From contig JNDT01002282.1 of NCBI GenBank assembly GCA_000697055.1, positions 124,001-188,000 of the forward strand: a stretch of DNA of 64,000 nucleotides. Reading direction: 5' to 3'. The notes below the pieces were generated by a model. It made no database searches. It worked only from the letters and a program-made list of their open reading frames with translations, and was not told where the DNA came from. This document shows positions 23,044 to 33,876 of the stretch, one piece after another. The translations under genes and the position numbers were made by a program. Numbering within the stretch: the stretch's first letter is position 1; each line of letters begins with the position of its first letter. The stretch comes from Saksenaea vasiformis B4078 (taxonomy: Eukaryota > Mucoromycota > Mucoromycetes > Mucorales > Saksenaeaceae).

Positions 23044-23235
23044 ATGAAATCGATTTTTACTATTTTTCTTTGCCTCGCCGCCGTTGGAGTTCAAGGCCAG
23101 ATTACGCTCCCTTTAGAGCAGATCTGCATCCTGTTACCTCAGAGCGAATACTGTCCCGTTTGCAGCTGTTTGTTCAGCGCGACCGACCTTCCGATTATCG
23201 CCGATGTGATGCCTTGCTGCCAAAACTGTCCTTGA
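23044..23235 (+). CDS. Small secreted cysteine-rich protein (63 aa)
   Basis: One short exon with its own TATA box. Residues 1-19 are a textbook signal peptide (MKSIFTIFLCLAAVGVQGQ). The mature ~44 residues hold seven Cys, including CPVCSC and CCQNC, and no repeats. Size, signal peptide and Cys density are those of fungal small secreted proteins used as effectors, antimicrobials or hydrophobic surface factors. I recognise no family. The function is not inferable from sequence. Confidence 0.62.
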   Translation: MKSIFTIFLCLAAVGVQGQITLPLEQICILLPQSEYCPVCSCLFSATDLPIIADVMPCCQNCP

Positions 23236-24116
23236 TATCTTGTACCTAGCTCATTTTTCGCTAGACGCCTGTTTAACCCAATGACAGTATTAAAATTCTT
23301 TTTTCTGCTGCTTTACAAATTGCATTGAAAGTGTAGAACTGGAACAATATCTAAAGTTGTGTTGACTCAGAATGCAAAATAATAATTCTGCTACAATTGT
23401 TTTAAATTGATGCAGCCGACTTCGTGATATCTTACCGCTTGTGTATTGCCATTCTTGAGATAGCCAGGAGCAAATACGATCTAGGAAACTACGAATGTGG
23501 TATATACACTGGAAAGAGTTTCCTATTTGAACACGATAATGGATTCAGCGGCTGCGATGTTTCACAGCACTTAGTGGGTATCTCACCTTTGTTGGGTCAT
23601 GGTCCAACTTCCCACTGAGGTACCCCGCAACTGGCATGTACAATTTATCAGTGATGCAGATGGCATTGTTGTAAAATCTCTTACCTTTCGTAAACTCTCA
23701 AACTGTTACTGTTTACTACGTAATGCAATAAACGTTTGGAACCAGACGCGTAGTAATTCAGTTGATACGCTGTATACAACGCACTACAATCGTACAGTCA
23801 TCATAGTAGCATTCTTCACTGATATTTTTCACAAATTCTCCGTTTTATAGAAGGGAAAGAAGTTTAGAGAACGCAAAAGCTCATACTTGCCTTTTGTTAT
23901 CAAGTCTAAGTGCTGTCACTACTATAAACTCACCTAGGAGGCTATATTCCCGCCTTATGCGTTAGGTCATATAACTTATCACTGGCTGCAAAAATTTTAT
24001 TGTTTGCAATTAATAGTATTAAATACAATGATGTTTTGTAGAATCTTAACCATTGCAGATTTTAGTGTTTCGTAAAGCCCAGTCGTATCAGCGAAGGTTC
24101 GCAGTGCTGGATATGG
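23236..24116. other. Intergenic sequence
   Basis: About 880 bp with only short chance ORFs. No recognisable gene, repeat or RNA. Confidence 0.45.
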
Positions 24117-24259
24117 TTTCATACTCCGACCGGATTTTTCTGGGCAGTTCTGGAATCATCGACAACAATGGATGATTAATGAATCTTTCTCGATTCCTGA
24201 AGAAAATGCTAGAACAATAGCCACATGAGTGTTTGTCATTGAGAAGAAAGATATAAAAG
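24117..24259 (+). promoter_or_regulatory. Heat-shock-type promoter of the first Hsp20 gene
   Basis: The heat-shock element core TTCtgGAA lies at 24148-24155, with another TTC ten bases upstream (24138-24140). TATAAAAG is at 24252-24259, 68 bp before the ATG. The 13-mer TTTCATACTCCGA at 24117-24129 recurs exactly in the promoter of the second Hsp20 gene at a similar distance from its heat-shock element. Confidence 0.65.
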
Positions 24260-24326
24260 GAGAAGCAAATGAAGAATTTCAGCATCTATCGCTTCATTTC
24301 TTTCTCTGAAACACACACAGAAAACG

Positions 24327-24782
24327 ATGTCTCTTACACAACACTTTTTCTCAAACGCTTTTAACGACATGAACCGAGCCTTTGCCCTTCTAGAGGAGCC
24401 ACTGGTCAACGTTTCCCGTCGAAGTTCAAGTTCAAGCACCAAGTACCCAACAACGGATATTGTTGAAACCGATACTGGCTATGAAATACATGCAGAGATG
24501 CCAGGTGTAGACAAGAAAGACATTGATATCGAATGGACAGACGAAAATCATTTGGTGCTTAAAGGCAAGACTGAATCCAAGTATGAGTCCTCCAATTCAT
24601 CCGATCAAAACAAATCGGTCCATTATTGGGTCAAGGAGCGTTCTTATGGATCCTTTTCTCGATCATTTGCTTTCCCGAATCAAGTCAACCGAGACGGCAT
24701 CAAAGCAACTTACAATGACGGCCTTTTGGTCATCACTGTACCAAAAGCAGAAAAAACGACCACACACATCACAATCCAATAA
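24327..24782 (+). CDS. Small heat shock protein, Hsp20/alpha-crystallin (copy 1)
   Basis: 151 aa, no intron. N-terminal arm (MSLTQHFFSNAFNDM), then an alpha-crystallin domain (about 45-145) with YEIHAEMPGVDKKDID, LVLKGKTE and the C-terminal strand GLLVITVPKAEK. A short ITIQ tail supplies the Ile-x-Ile oligomerisation contact. These ATP-independent chaperones hold unfolding proteins in large oligomers. Heat-inducible regulation is supported by the upstream elements. The C-terminal two-thirds is nearly identical to the copy at 27623, while the arms differ. AATAAA lies about 50 bp after the stop. Confidence 0.93.
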   Translation: MSLTQHFFSNAFNDMNRAFALLEEPLVNVSRRSSSSSTKYPTTDIVETDTGYEIHAEMPGVDKKDIDIEWTDENHLVLKGKTESKYESSNSSDQNKSVHYWVKERSYGSFSRSFAFPNQVNRDGIKATYNDGLLVITVPKAEKTTTHITIQ

Positions 24783-25544
24783 ATACTCTCTGTAACTACG
24801 GCCTTTCGGCTTTAATTTACATAACTGTCAAGAAATAAAGTTTGCACTCTATTCTTACTACGTTTCACAAGAGAAAAATTTCCTTATTAATCGTCAAGCT
24901 GTCAATCTTTAATGTGCTGTTTCTTGAAGTATTTATTTCACACTCACTACAGGAAACATTTTGGAAAAATCTTGGATGCTTTTGGTTTGTAAGATTTTTC
25001 CAAGATTATGCAATAGTTAAGATCTTTTTCCCATAGTGTTCTAGGATTGTTCTATTGATATTGTCAGTAATAGCGCCTTTCTAGATTTACACGTTCTGTA
25101 AATCTAGAAGCAGGTCATTGGGATCTGCTGTTGACATTACAAGGTCCAAAGTAGCAAGGACTGTGGTATATGGAGTATTTGTTGTAATATGTATTCCGCA
25201 TGGAATCACTGTACACTGCTGTATATAACTATGAGGGATTATCGTATTTCAGTTCAACCTTGACATCAAGATCAGCATGCATGGATATGCAGTCATGGTG
25301 ATCAGATCACAATAACAACCAGTTCTGCCATCATCCTAAGGAAACATGACAGTTAATTTACCTTGCCAGAATTTCTTATCATACATGCACCGCTGATCAC
25401 TGTTATTTTGATTATTGTAGAGAAACCAGTAGAAAATTATATAAGCTGGGTCAATTAATATACAATAAGCAACATAACACAAGTCTCAAAGGATTTATCC
25501 GTATGATTCTCTTTTCTGATTTTTCTCTACAAACCTTTCAACTC
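24783..25544. other. Intergenic region with two perfect hairpins
   Basis: No gene. Hairpin A: TTGGAAAAATCTT (24961-24973) and its exact inverse (24991-25003), 17-nt loop. Hairpin B: TTCTAGATTTACA (25079-25091) and its exact inverse (25097-25109), 5-nt loop. Function unknown. Confidence 0.6.
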
Positions 25545-26059
25545 CTATATCACAAGGACAACATTTTTGGTACAAGAGATGTACCTCGGCATATCTATCA
25601 AACACATCAATTTAAACGGTGACCAAAAAAAGAAAAATGGAAGATAGTTTATCTTCAGCTTGCATGCCATCTTACCTTGCATGGTCACCATCATCTCAAG
25701 TTTTCCTAGTATGTCACTGCTAACAACGTTTCGTTTGAGAATAGCGTCAGTAGCGTTGGCTGACCAGAGACAAATACTTTTTGCACAAGAGATCTCTGCT
25801 GCAACTTGTTGCATATGCGTCTAGGTAGACTTATTCGCGATCCATCGCCTTGGCCGGGATTTTTAGACTTGCGCATGTATCCGATGATCTCATATCTGTT
25901 CTTTTTCAGGTTCTTGATGCACTCTTGATACTTGGGTAAAAGTGTAGGCACCTGCAGATAGTTTCCTCTACAAACGAGATCAGTATCAAGCAATAAAAAG
26001 AATTGATATACAGCACTTATGTATTCAGGTTTAAGTGAGAATACTAGTCTAGTTGTCAC
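25545..26059 (-). pseudogene. Relic of a serine-recombinase-like (IS607 TnpA type) protein
   Basis: Two overlapping minus-strand frames. The first contains YEIIGYMRKSKNPGQ, resembling the Y-x-R-x-S start of serine recombinases, and RSLVQKVFVS. The second resumes with SANATDAILKRNVVSSDILGK. A frameshift lies in about 25706-25800. No catalytic domain beyond the N-terminal part is recognisable. The family call is tentative and rests on one motif plus the likely frameshift continuity. Confidence 0.42.
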
Positions 26060-27475
26060 TTCTGGCCCGTCTCAACTATTTTTCGCTCTGTTGAAATGGA
26101 CATGAAATCAATGTCTGCAGATGAGTACCTCCGGGAAAACACCACAACAGCAGAATTGTTCAATAAACGCGAATATTGCCACAGCAACGATAGAGGGTCA
26201 TTCATGGTTATGCTGACTAGACTGCATGTTTAGCTATTACACGAGTTTTCTGGCAGGTATGCAACGTTGAGGAAGGCGACCACTTGACTTAAGGTCACTA
26301 AACAGTATGGTATCCCGACTCCAATAAAAAAAATTTTTTGTAGTCATTACCGATTGTCACCCTTGAAGTTTCGGCTGGCTTTCTGCCCACCGCATTGCTT
26401 GTTTTTGATTATCGAGATATGCGGGATGGATCACAATGAATTGCGCGTGTGCACAGTAAGATCGGTTTGGTGGGATCGTTTTTGTGACATATGTCGATGT
26501 CCTCCATTTCGTCGATTATCTTCGTATGCTTTGCTACCTTCTCATCATTATGTTCTTCGCAATAAAAGGCGCAATTCGCCTGCTATCTTGCGACGGTTGT
26601 CTTCGTAAAGGGAGTTACTGCTCACATCAAACCTTGGTAAGGTTTAAACGATGATTGGACGACGCTATGTGAAAATCGATGACCGCTGAAATGACTCGAA
26701 CCTTTTAGTGAGCGAGGTTACCAACTTTAAGTATGTGTGGCAATTCTCTTTCCCAAGCGCTGGCAGGGAGTTGCGAGGCGTGCAGCACTACAGGAATGGC
26801 CTAACAACTTCCGCTTCAGTTCTTCTTCTGAAGATGGGTGTGCGACGACAGCTGCTTACCTTAACAATGGGCAAAAAAAAAAAAAAAAGGACACCACAGC
26901 CAAGCAGGTCCGGGAGAGCGGTCTTGCAAGCTAAAGCACATACAACGATAGGGGAAACGCAGTAAAGCAGTAGTTCAGATATCTGATAACTTCCTGCTCC
27001 TGTTTCTTACCCGGTTCTTTTTTCACTACATTCTTGTCCTTTTCCTTCCTGTCTCGAGCTTTTCTGTCTTATTTCCCTTTTCCTGTTCCTATTCGCGTCC
27101 CTTTACCCTCTTAACAAGCGTCGGTTATTCCTGCTCATTCCTATTCCATATCCGCCTTGTCCAATACAACCTAGCATTACATTCTATCTGTCTTGATGCA
27201 GAACTTTCACAGTAGCGCTAGCGGGAAAGCGCTTCAGTTATTTCAAGCTAATGTACAACCACAGACCGGCTTGACCGAAAGACACCCAGTATTTGTCATG
27301 AAAGGCGACCCTAAAGTCCTATGTAGATAAGTTATTTTAACCTACAGCCACCTGTCTGCATTGATCCAAAACTATCCATCTAAAAATGCTTAAAGATCGG
27401 AACAACACGGTACCTGGCCGTAGGCATACAGCCACAATGCAACAGCAATGGATAGCGTGCAGCGATTTGCTGGGA
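26060..27475. other. Intergenic region
   Basis: About 1.4 kb with no convincing gene. It contains an A16 tract at 26873-26888, the short repeat copy at 26899-26945 and a pyrimidine-rich stretch at about 26995-27110. Confidence 0.45.
26899..26945. repeat. Left-end copy of the interspersed repeat
   Basis: GCCAAGCAGGTCCGGGAGAG then CTTGCAAGCTAAAGCACATAC aligns with the left ends of the elements at 20441 and 63295. No tandem array follows. It is preceded by a long A tract, so it may be a truncated or retroposed copy. Confidence 0.45.
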
Positions 27476-27563
27476 TTTCATACTCCGATAGAATCTGCTG
27501 GCAAATTCTGGAAATTGCTCGATGTGTGTAGGACATACCCGAAGAACAGCAAAGGTATAAAAG
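27476..27563 (+). promoter_or_regulatory. Heat-shock-type promoter of the second Hsp20 gene
   Basis: The 13-mer TTTCATACTCCGA (27476-27488) is identical to that upstream of copy 1. The heat-shock element core TTCtgGAA is at 27506-27513, and TATAAAAG at 27556-27563 lies 60 bp before the ATG. Confidence 0.65.
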
Positions 27564-27622
27564 AACAACAGAACGCTTTCATCCTGTCGACCAGCATCAT
27601 CTATTATATCCCATAGTCAACA

Positions 27623-28072
27623 ATGTCCCTTACACAACAATTTTTCTCAAACGCATTCAACGATATGGACAGGACTCTTGCCCTTCTAGAAAAGCCCTTC
27701 GCCGCTGCCTCTCGTCAACCTCCAAGCACAAATTACCCAGCAACAGACATTGTTGAAACCGATACGGGCTATGAAATTCACGCAGAAATGCCAGGTGTAG
27801 ATAAGAAGGACATTGATGTCGAATGGACAGACGAAAATCATTTGGTACTTAAAGGCAAGACTGAATCCAAGTATGAGTCCTCCAATTCATCCGATCAAGA
27901 CAAATCGGTCCATTATTGGGTCAAGGAGCGTTCTTATGGATCCTTTTCTCGATCCTTTGCTTTCCCGAATCAAGTCAACCGAGACGGCATCAAAGCAACT
28001 TACAATGACGGCCTTTTGGTCATCACTGTACCAAAAGCAGAAAAAACGACTACACGTATCACAATTCAATAA
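27623..28072 (+). CDS. Small heat shock protein, Hsp20/alpha-crystallin (copy 2)
   Basis: 149 aa, no intron. Same layout as the copy at 24327: arm MSLTQQFFSNAFNDMDRTLALLE, crystallin domain with EMPGVDKKDIDVEW, strand GLLVITVPKAEK, tail RITIQ. From about residue 85 to the stop the two proteins differ at only about two positions, and the DNA there differs at about eight of 255 bases, including synonymous sites. The arm and 3' UTR are clearly diverged. It probably has the same chaperone role with a different oligomer arm. Confidence 0.93.
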   Translation: MSLTQQFFSNAFNDMDRTLALLEKPFAAASRQPPSTNYPATDIVETDTGYEIHAEMPGVDKKDIDVEWTDENHLVLKGKTESKYESSNSSDQDKSVHYWVKERSYGSFSRSFAFPNQVNRDGIKATYNDGLLVITVPKAEKTTTRITIQ

Positions 28073-30519
28073 GCAATTTGTATACATCTTATCTTGTAAT
28101 TAGAGAAGTTATTAGTTTCTAAAAATATACTAGTTTTTTCTTATTCTGCGAGTCTTTAATTATTTTTGCATTGCCTCTAATTTTGCGCTGTAAGCTATTT
28201 CTCTTCACAGTGATTCTAAACTTTCCATATACTATTCTTCTGTACTGCGTTTGAGTTTGTTGTCTGATATTACACACGTCTCTGAAAATAGGTGCGATTG
28301 GCACGTTAAAGGAAATATTGGGCTTTTTGCTTCTTCTTCTTCTTGTTCAGCTTTGTTTTTCACAAAACGTCCTCGGCATGTATTTCAATCGGACTCATAT
28401 ACAGGTATGCCCATATTATCTCGCTTGTCATTTAGCCTGTATCATCCTTGTCTCGAACCATCGCAGCTGTGTAGCTGGTCTTTTACAACTATCAATTCAG
28501 TAAACGTTGTTACGCATCCTATCCAATAGACGGTTAAGTGTTTCATTTCATAAGACTGGCTTTAAATTTCTGGATACAAAATCCGGATTCCACTACCGCA
28601 TTAGACGTAGAGCAAGGCTGACATCAAAGGACGGTTATATATCTCTCGGGAAAAAGTAAGTCAACATCCAAGCATCGCACCATTGACTAACGATTCATAT
28701 TTTTTACATTGGTCAAATGGATTTTGTGTCTACTGAGGTGCCACTTCCGTAGGATAAGAAAAACAAAGGTGTTGTGTACTAATGACCACATGCTCGATTC
28801 TTTCCACAGCTCGAACTGAGCCCTTCATAGGACGTCGAGGTTTCTTCAATAAACTGTAAAAGTTTTAACTACATGCAATCGTATTAGATCGATCCCGATT
28901 CCTACATCCTATGACCCTTCCAGCTGCCCTCTTGTCATTGCTTGATAATAATGACATCCGTTTTGCTACGACCAGCAAATACGGGCATTTCTGCATGTTG
29001 ACGCAAAAGCGGAATATCTGCTACTAGCAGATATGCCTCGTGTCACTTTGCCTATGTAAGAGCATTTATCGAATTCCATTCATTAGTCAGCACCCCGCTT
29101 ACGGCAGAACATTCTAGCTTAGTCATCTCAGACAATAGTGATATCGGTACGTCTGTCTATTCCTCATTATGCTGTGTGCAAAGCGTGTCACTGGTCATTC
29201 GTAATGTTTTTGGACGTTTGCAAACAAGCAATGTCTCCGATAGCTGTGTATCTGAACTACAAATGACGCAAGTACTTGCGTGCTAACAAAGTAAGCATGC
29301 TATTTCATTTGATTACGATTCAGGGTTTGGTGTTTCTTGTTAAGGGAGACAGTTTTTAGCTCTTCGTTTGGAAAATAAACATGAGAAATGTCTGCCTTTC
29401 GTAAAATGACAGTTCTAGGTACGATCCCTCGCCATCCGCTACTACCTGACAAACAGAGAATCCATGAGAAACGTGAAACACAATAAAAACGTTCTAGCAA
29501 GCCTTGCTGTAGGCGCTATAAAGAAAATTGATTGAACTCCTACCATTTTCTGTACCATGTAATGTACTGTGGGATTGGATGCATTACGTACTCAAGGTTC
29601 TGCTGATTTCTGGAAAAGACAGAATCCTATTGCATGTGAGTACACGGCGTTTTGTTTCTAGCATTCTATGTTTAGAGGCACTGTGTCTCATAGAAGGGCC
29701 ATCGCCGAACTCGATCGTCATCGCATCCACGAGAAAGCGCAAATATACGGATATGATTCGCTACGAGTGGCCTTACGTACATTTCATTTTTAAGGTTATT
29801 TACCATAGCAATATCACCCGGCGGAAAGGATGACTCACCTTCCAAAAAAATAAAGCAAAGTGATGGCGCCTTCGCTTAGGATAACACGCGAATACTGCGC
29901 ATTCGCGTCATGCCTCTAACAGAACTTCGGAACCCGAACAATAATTGAGATAATAACAGAAAGGTCTGAGCACGGCATGGACGCTTGTTTTGCTGCTCTG
30001 GTTGTCTTCCATTGATTCCTATGGAATCAGATACTGTCGATGAAATGATGCCGCGTTCCATTTTCGGAGCATTGCGTTGATCCTGCTGCTCATGTATAAA
30101 GTTATTTAATTTTGATGTAGAGTGACTCCTTGATTTTAAGGTTCGGCGTTTAGCTGACGACGCAATCGTCCTAGTGAAGGAGATAAATCCAGCGTTCGAA
30201 CGGCATGTGATCATTCTCCTGTGGATCGGGAAGATTGATCTGTGGGTTCCCAAAAACTAAAGATATTTCTATTTTTGGCTAGGAGATAAATCCGTCGTAT
30301 CTTTCTATATTCTGTAGCTAATGCTCTGGGGCCTGCAAGAGTGGAATATCTTCGGCAAAAGAGAGACAAAAAAAAAAGGTCCGCATGCCTTTTCGGAAAG
30401 TTTTTTTTTCTGGTCCGATCGACTGTACAGAAACTATATGATCGAGATTTATGTTGTGATACATTTAACTAGGAAACAGACTAGGTATACAAGAAGCAAA
30501 GAAAGAGAAAATAGAGGTT
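28073..30519. other. Long gene-free stretch
   Basis: About 2.4 kb. The only notable sequence is a perfect palindrome ATATCTGCTA-C-TAGCAGATAT at 29014-29034. A reverse ORF at 29876-30253 starts at a non-ATG codon, has no family features and is not called. Confidence 0.45.
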
Positions 30520-32001
30520 CTAGATGAACAAATGAACTGCAGTCAGCGAGGTAAAAATAACTATTGTGCATATGGGAACGCACATCACACCGTAACTCCA
30601 GAACAAAAGTTCCAGTATTTCGTGTTGACAGTATCCCCTAAACTGTGCGATCTGGACCAAATTGAGTGCGGTTGGGGTACAACCCAGAAGAGCCATCACC
30701 ACAAGAAAAACGGGGTCGCTGGCAATTGGTGCCCATGTATTGCCGTATTTTGCGAGGCAGATCACGGCGGGAACCACGAAGAAAGGCATGATCGCTAGAC
30801 GGACTATCAGGGTCGTCATCACTGGTTTGGAAGGAGGATAGGATATGGAAAATTTGGTAAACTGTGATCCAAGGGATAACATGATAATGGGTATTGCCGG
30901 TTTGGAGAAGGTTTCGATGGCTGCGGTTAATGTCGGATAGAAATACGCTTGTTTCGAGAAAAAGAGTTCTTTTAGCGGTGATATCAGACCGATCAGTAGG
31001 CCCAAAATAGCTGCGTACAGTGCTGGCGACATGCACTCATCATGAATAGCGTAAATTTTTTGTGACAAGCAAGATGGTTGACGGCCTCCAGATGGTGCTG
31101 TGGAGTAAGCTGGGAGAAGATAGGCCTGTTCATCTTTGGCATATTTAGGGGGATTTGTCTCAGGTGCTACGATGGTGATGGCGCTGAGATTTTGGTCATC
31201 TTTCATATCTGTGTCATCAGATGGTGTTCCAGAGGATGGTATGATGGACCCGTAGCAGTAGGGCAAACGGCCTAGAATCGTTTGTTCGGATACCCGTGAT
31301 TGCAAAACATTGTAGCCATATGACCACCGAAGGATGTTCGAAAACAGGCCAAAGAACATTGCATAAGAAATTCCTCTAATTATAAAGATGAATGATAAGG
31401 AGCCGGTCTATCATTTTATGCAAGATCGCCGTTACCTAGCAGCCACAGTTTCTCGGGTGTCATTTGCATTCGAGAACATAAGCGGTCCCATCTCAGACAT
31501 GGCTATGCTCGCTATCATGGCCAATGGCACCGTATTTGTGCCACTTATCGTAGAACAAGCAACGACAAAAGCATGGTACTCTTTATCGACCCGAGCAACT
31601 CGTATAGCAGTCTGTCCTACAATGTAGGAAACCATCGATAGAAGTGCAAAGAAGACAGGAATGGGCCAGTAGTCAATGAGTTTCTCGACCGACATGATAG
31701 ACGCAATATTATAGAACAAGAGACAAGGTGTAAACAGTTTCATATTCAGTCTGGCTAACCACTAGAGAGGAAGAAATAGGGTTATTTACTATACACTATG
31801 CTTTCGTCTTCTTTTTTTTTTTACCTTTTGTTTCTCACGAACAATATAACCCCATTTGGTGAGAAAATAGCCAACAGACGCAGTAATCAAGAGTTGTACG
31901 ATAGGCTATTGATTAACAAACGATTAGTTTTAAACGCGCTTCTTATTATTAGTATTATTATTTTTTTTTACCTGCGCTGCAGCTAAGAAAAGGTAAAGCA
32001 T
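30520..32001 (-). CDS. PIN-like (auxin efflux carrier family) membrane transporter
   Basis: Four exons: 31972-32001, 31825-31905, 31436-31761 and 30520-31375; all phases agree, giving 430 aa. The N-terminal half has about five hydrophobic helices (VGYFLTKWGYIV, LFTPCLLFYNIASIMS, ACSTISGTNTVPLA, ISYAMFFGLFSNILRW). A polar loop of about 110 aa follows, then a C-terminal bundle of five helices (AILGLLIGLISPL, IPIIMLSLGSQ, FLVVMALLGCTPTALN, YGVMCVPICTIVIFTSL). This 5+5 layout with a central loop is the membrane transport protein family of plant PIN/PILS and yeast Ecm3. Cargo unknown; possibly ER. It shares a 700-bp 5' region with the Nudix gene. Confidence 0.85.
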
Positions 32002-32704
32002 GATACAAATAAATAAGGAAGAAAAGAGTAAGGATCGTGAAAGAAAAGGAAGAAGCACTCGAGTTCTTATTAGATCTATTCCTTTATCCATGATGCAATG
32101 GCTTCACGATGGATAAGAAAAGCCATCCAATAAAAAAAATGGAAGTTGACATCGGTAAGCATGAATGGAATCAATGTCATCTCGCACACATTATCTTTAT
32201 ACCTTCCAAAAAAGGCAAATGGATGACCCCAGCTTTGCGCACAAGCAATCGATCCGTGATATGAAGCATCGGGGACGATTGCGCATCCGCAGAATGGTTT
32301 GGGGTTGCTCATGTTTCGCCACCGTGTCGGAATTAGAAATAAGTGACTTGCTTATGGATAAAAATGGTTTCTGATGGGTTTGAGAATTCCCCCCTTGTAT
32401 GAAAAACCAAGTAAGAAAACAAGGGAAGAACATATACATTGTCCGTTTGTAGTTACTATCTTGTTTGAGTCAGAAAAGTAAGGTACATAAATTTTGGTGG
32501 TTTTATTTGTTCTTCCGCCAAGGCAAAAGGGTAAAAAAGAACATTGATCGAATGGGCGGAGTGGTTTAGAAGTGGCGGAGGAAACTGTAAATCCGAAAAA
32601 AGAATATAAAGTACCCAAATATGCACCTTTGGGCTTCCACTGCTATTTTTTCCCTTTTTTTTTTCTTTCCTCCTCTCTCTCTCTCTCTCTCCTTTTAAAT
32701 TATC
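32002..32704. promoter_or_regulatory. Bidirectional intergenic region, PIN-like (-) and Nudix (+)
   Basis: No gene. The Nudix side has long T and CT runs ((CT)n at about 32673-32692) directly before the ATG, typical of a TATA-less fungal promoter or 5' UTR. Confidence 0.5.
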
Positions 32705-33382
32705 ATGTCAGATACAATTCCACCTGAACAACAAATCGAATATACAAAGAAAGCTAGACATGGGCATGGCAAAGATGTCGTTGATGATAACAATATTCGT
32801 CAAGTCGCTGGTTGTTTACCTATTGATCCTGTCAGCAAACGTTTCCTATTAATCTCATCAAGAAAGAACATCAATACTTGGGTTCTTGTATGTGTTATTA
32901 TTATTGGGAAAGGTGATCGCTGTTACTGATTTCTGTTTTTTTATAGCCTAAAGGAGGTTGGGAAACGGATGAAACCCAGGAGCAAGCGGCTTTACGTGAG
33001 ACATGGGAAGAAGCTGGTATCAAAGGACGGATTACCCGGCATATCGGTGTGTTTGCCGAAAGAACGAAAAAAGGCAAAGTAAAGGCACATCATTGGATTT
33101 ATGAATTGGAAATCCAAGAAGTCGCTAAAAAGTTCCCTGAAAAAAAGAAGCGTGAACGACGTTGGGTAAGGAATAAAGAGATGACTGTGTGTAACGGACT
33201 GGACACTTAATTTTCATGCTGCGCTATTTTATCTAGTTTACTTATGATGAATCTTTGCTTGCTGCACGAGCACCTTATATTCACGAAGCAATTCGTTTAT
33301 CAAGTCTGAGTCCACATGCACAACAGTATTTGGAGAAGACTGCACTACCGCCACCATCATCACAGCCACCATCTGCACAACC

Positions 33383-33416
<34 letters not shown>

Positions 33417-33521
33417 CCACCACCAACGGCTCAGCCGACCGAAACCCGGGCACAGCCTGAAGAACCACCACAAGAAAAGCCATCATCAATAGGCGCAAAA
33501 CTAAAAGCTCTCTTTCATTAA
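32705..33521 (+). CDS. Nudix hydrolase, diphosphoinositol polyphosphate phosphohydrolase-like
   Basis: Three exons: 32705-32887, 32947-33165 and 33237-33521, all phase 0, giving 228 aa. The Nudix box is complete ([23 protein letters not shown]-x5-E-x7-REx-x-EExG). Flanking [22 protein letters not shown] and [12 protein letters not shown] match the DIPP/Aps1 group, which removes beta-phosphates from inositol pyrophosphates and cleaves diadenosine polyphosphates in cytosol and nucleus. After the fold the protein has a Pro/Gln-rich tail with eleven or so consecutive Thr codons from an ACA repeat (about 33379-33415), absent from typical family members. It converges on the ABC transporter gene. 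Confidence 0.92.
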
Positions 33522-33876
33522 ACTTTTTTTTTGTTTTTTGTCAGCCAAGTAACTATCCAAAAAAAGCACTCGTACTCGGCCCTGTTGTACTCTTTACTGT
33601 TCTCCACACATGTGTCATCCAATCTCCTTTATATATATATATATAAAAGAAACGAAAATATATACTTCATTGTCTCCTTTTTTTTTCTTGCCTTTTTCCA
33701 TCTTTAGCTGTCAAAAAGAATAGCCTATTGAACTTCTTCTATGTTTCAGTGATGAAAAAAGAAGTCTATTTTTAAAAAAAGGAACATGTCGATCCTACTC
33801 CATATTTGGCTTCGGTACTCCGACATCAGCGCCACAATTTAGTTCTTCTAGAATCCTTGGAATAAACGCGTCTGTA
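33522..33876. other. Convergent 3' region
   Basis: About 355 bp of 3' UTR between the Nudix (+) and ABCG (-) genes, rich in T runs. A perfect (TA)n tract lies at about 33632-33645. No gene. Confidence 0.5.

Noticed and set aside
29876..30253. Minus-strand 125-codon ORF
   Set aside because: It starts at a non-ATG codon, has no domain, signal or splice support, and lies in a gene-free stretch.
32076..32618. Minus-strand ORFs between the PIN-like and Nudix genes
   Set aside because: Short, overlapping, without domain or splice support; the interval is better read as a shared promoter.
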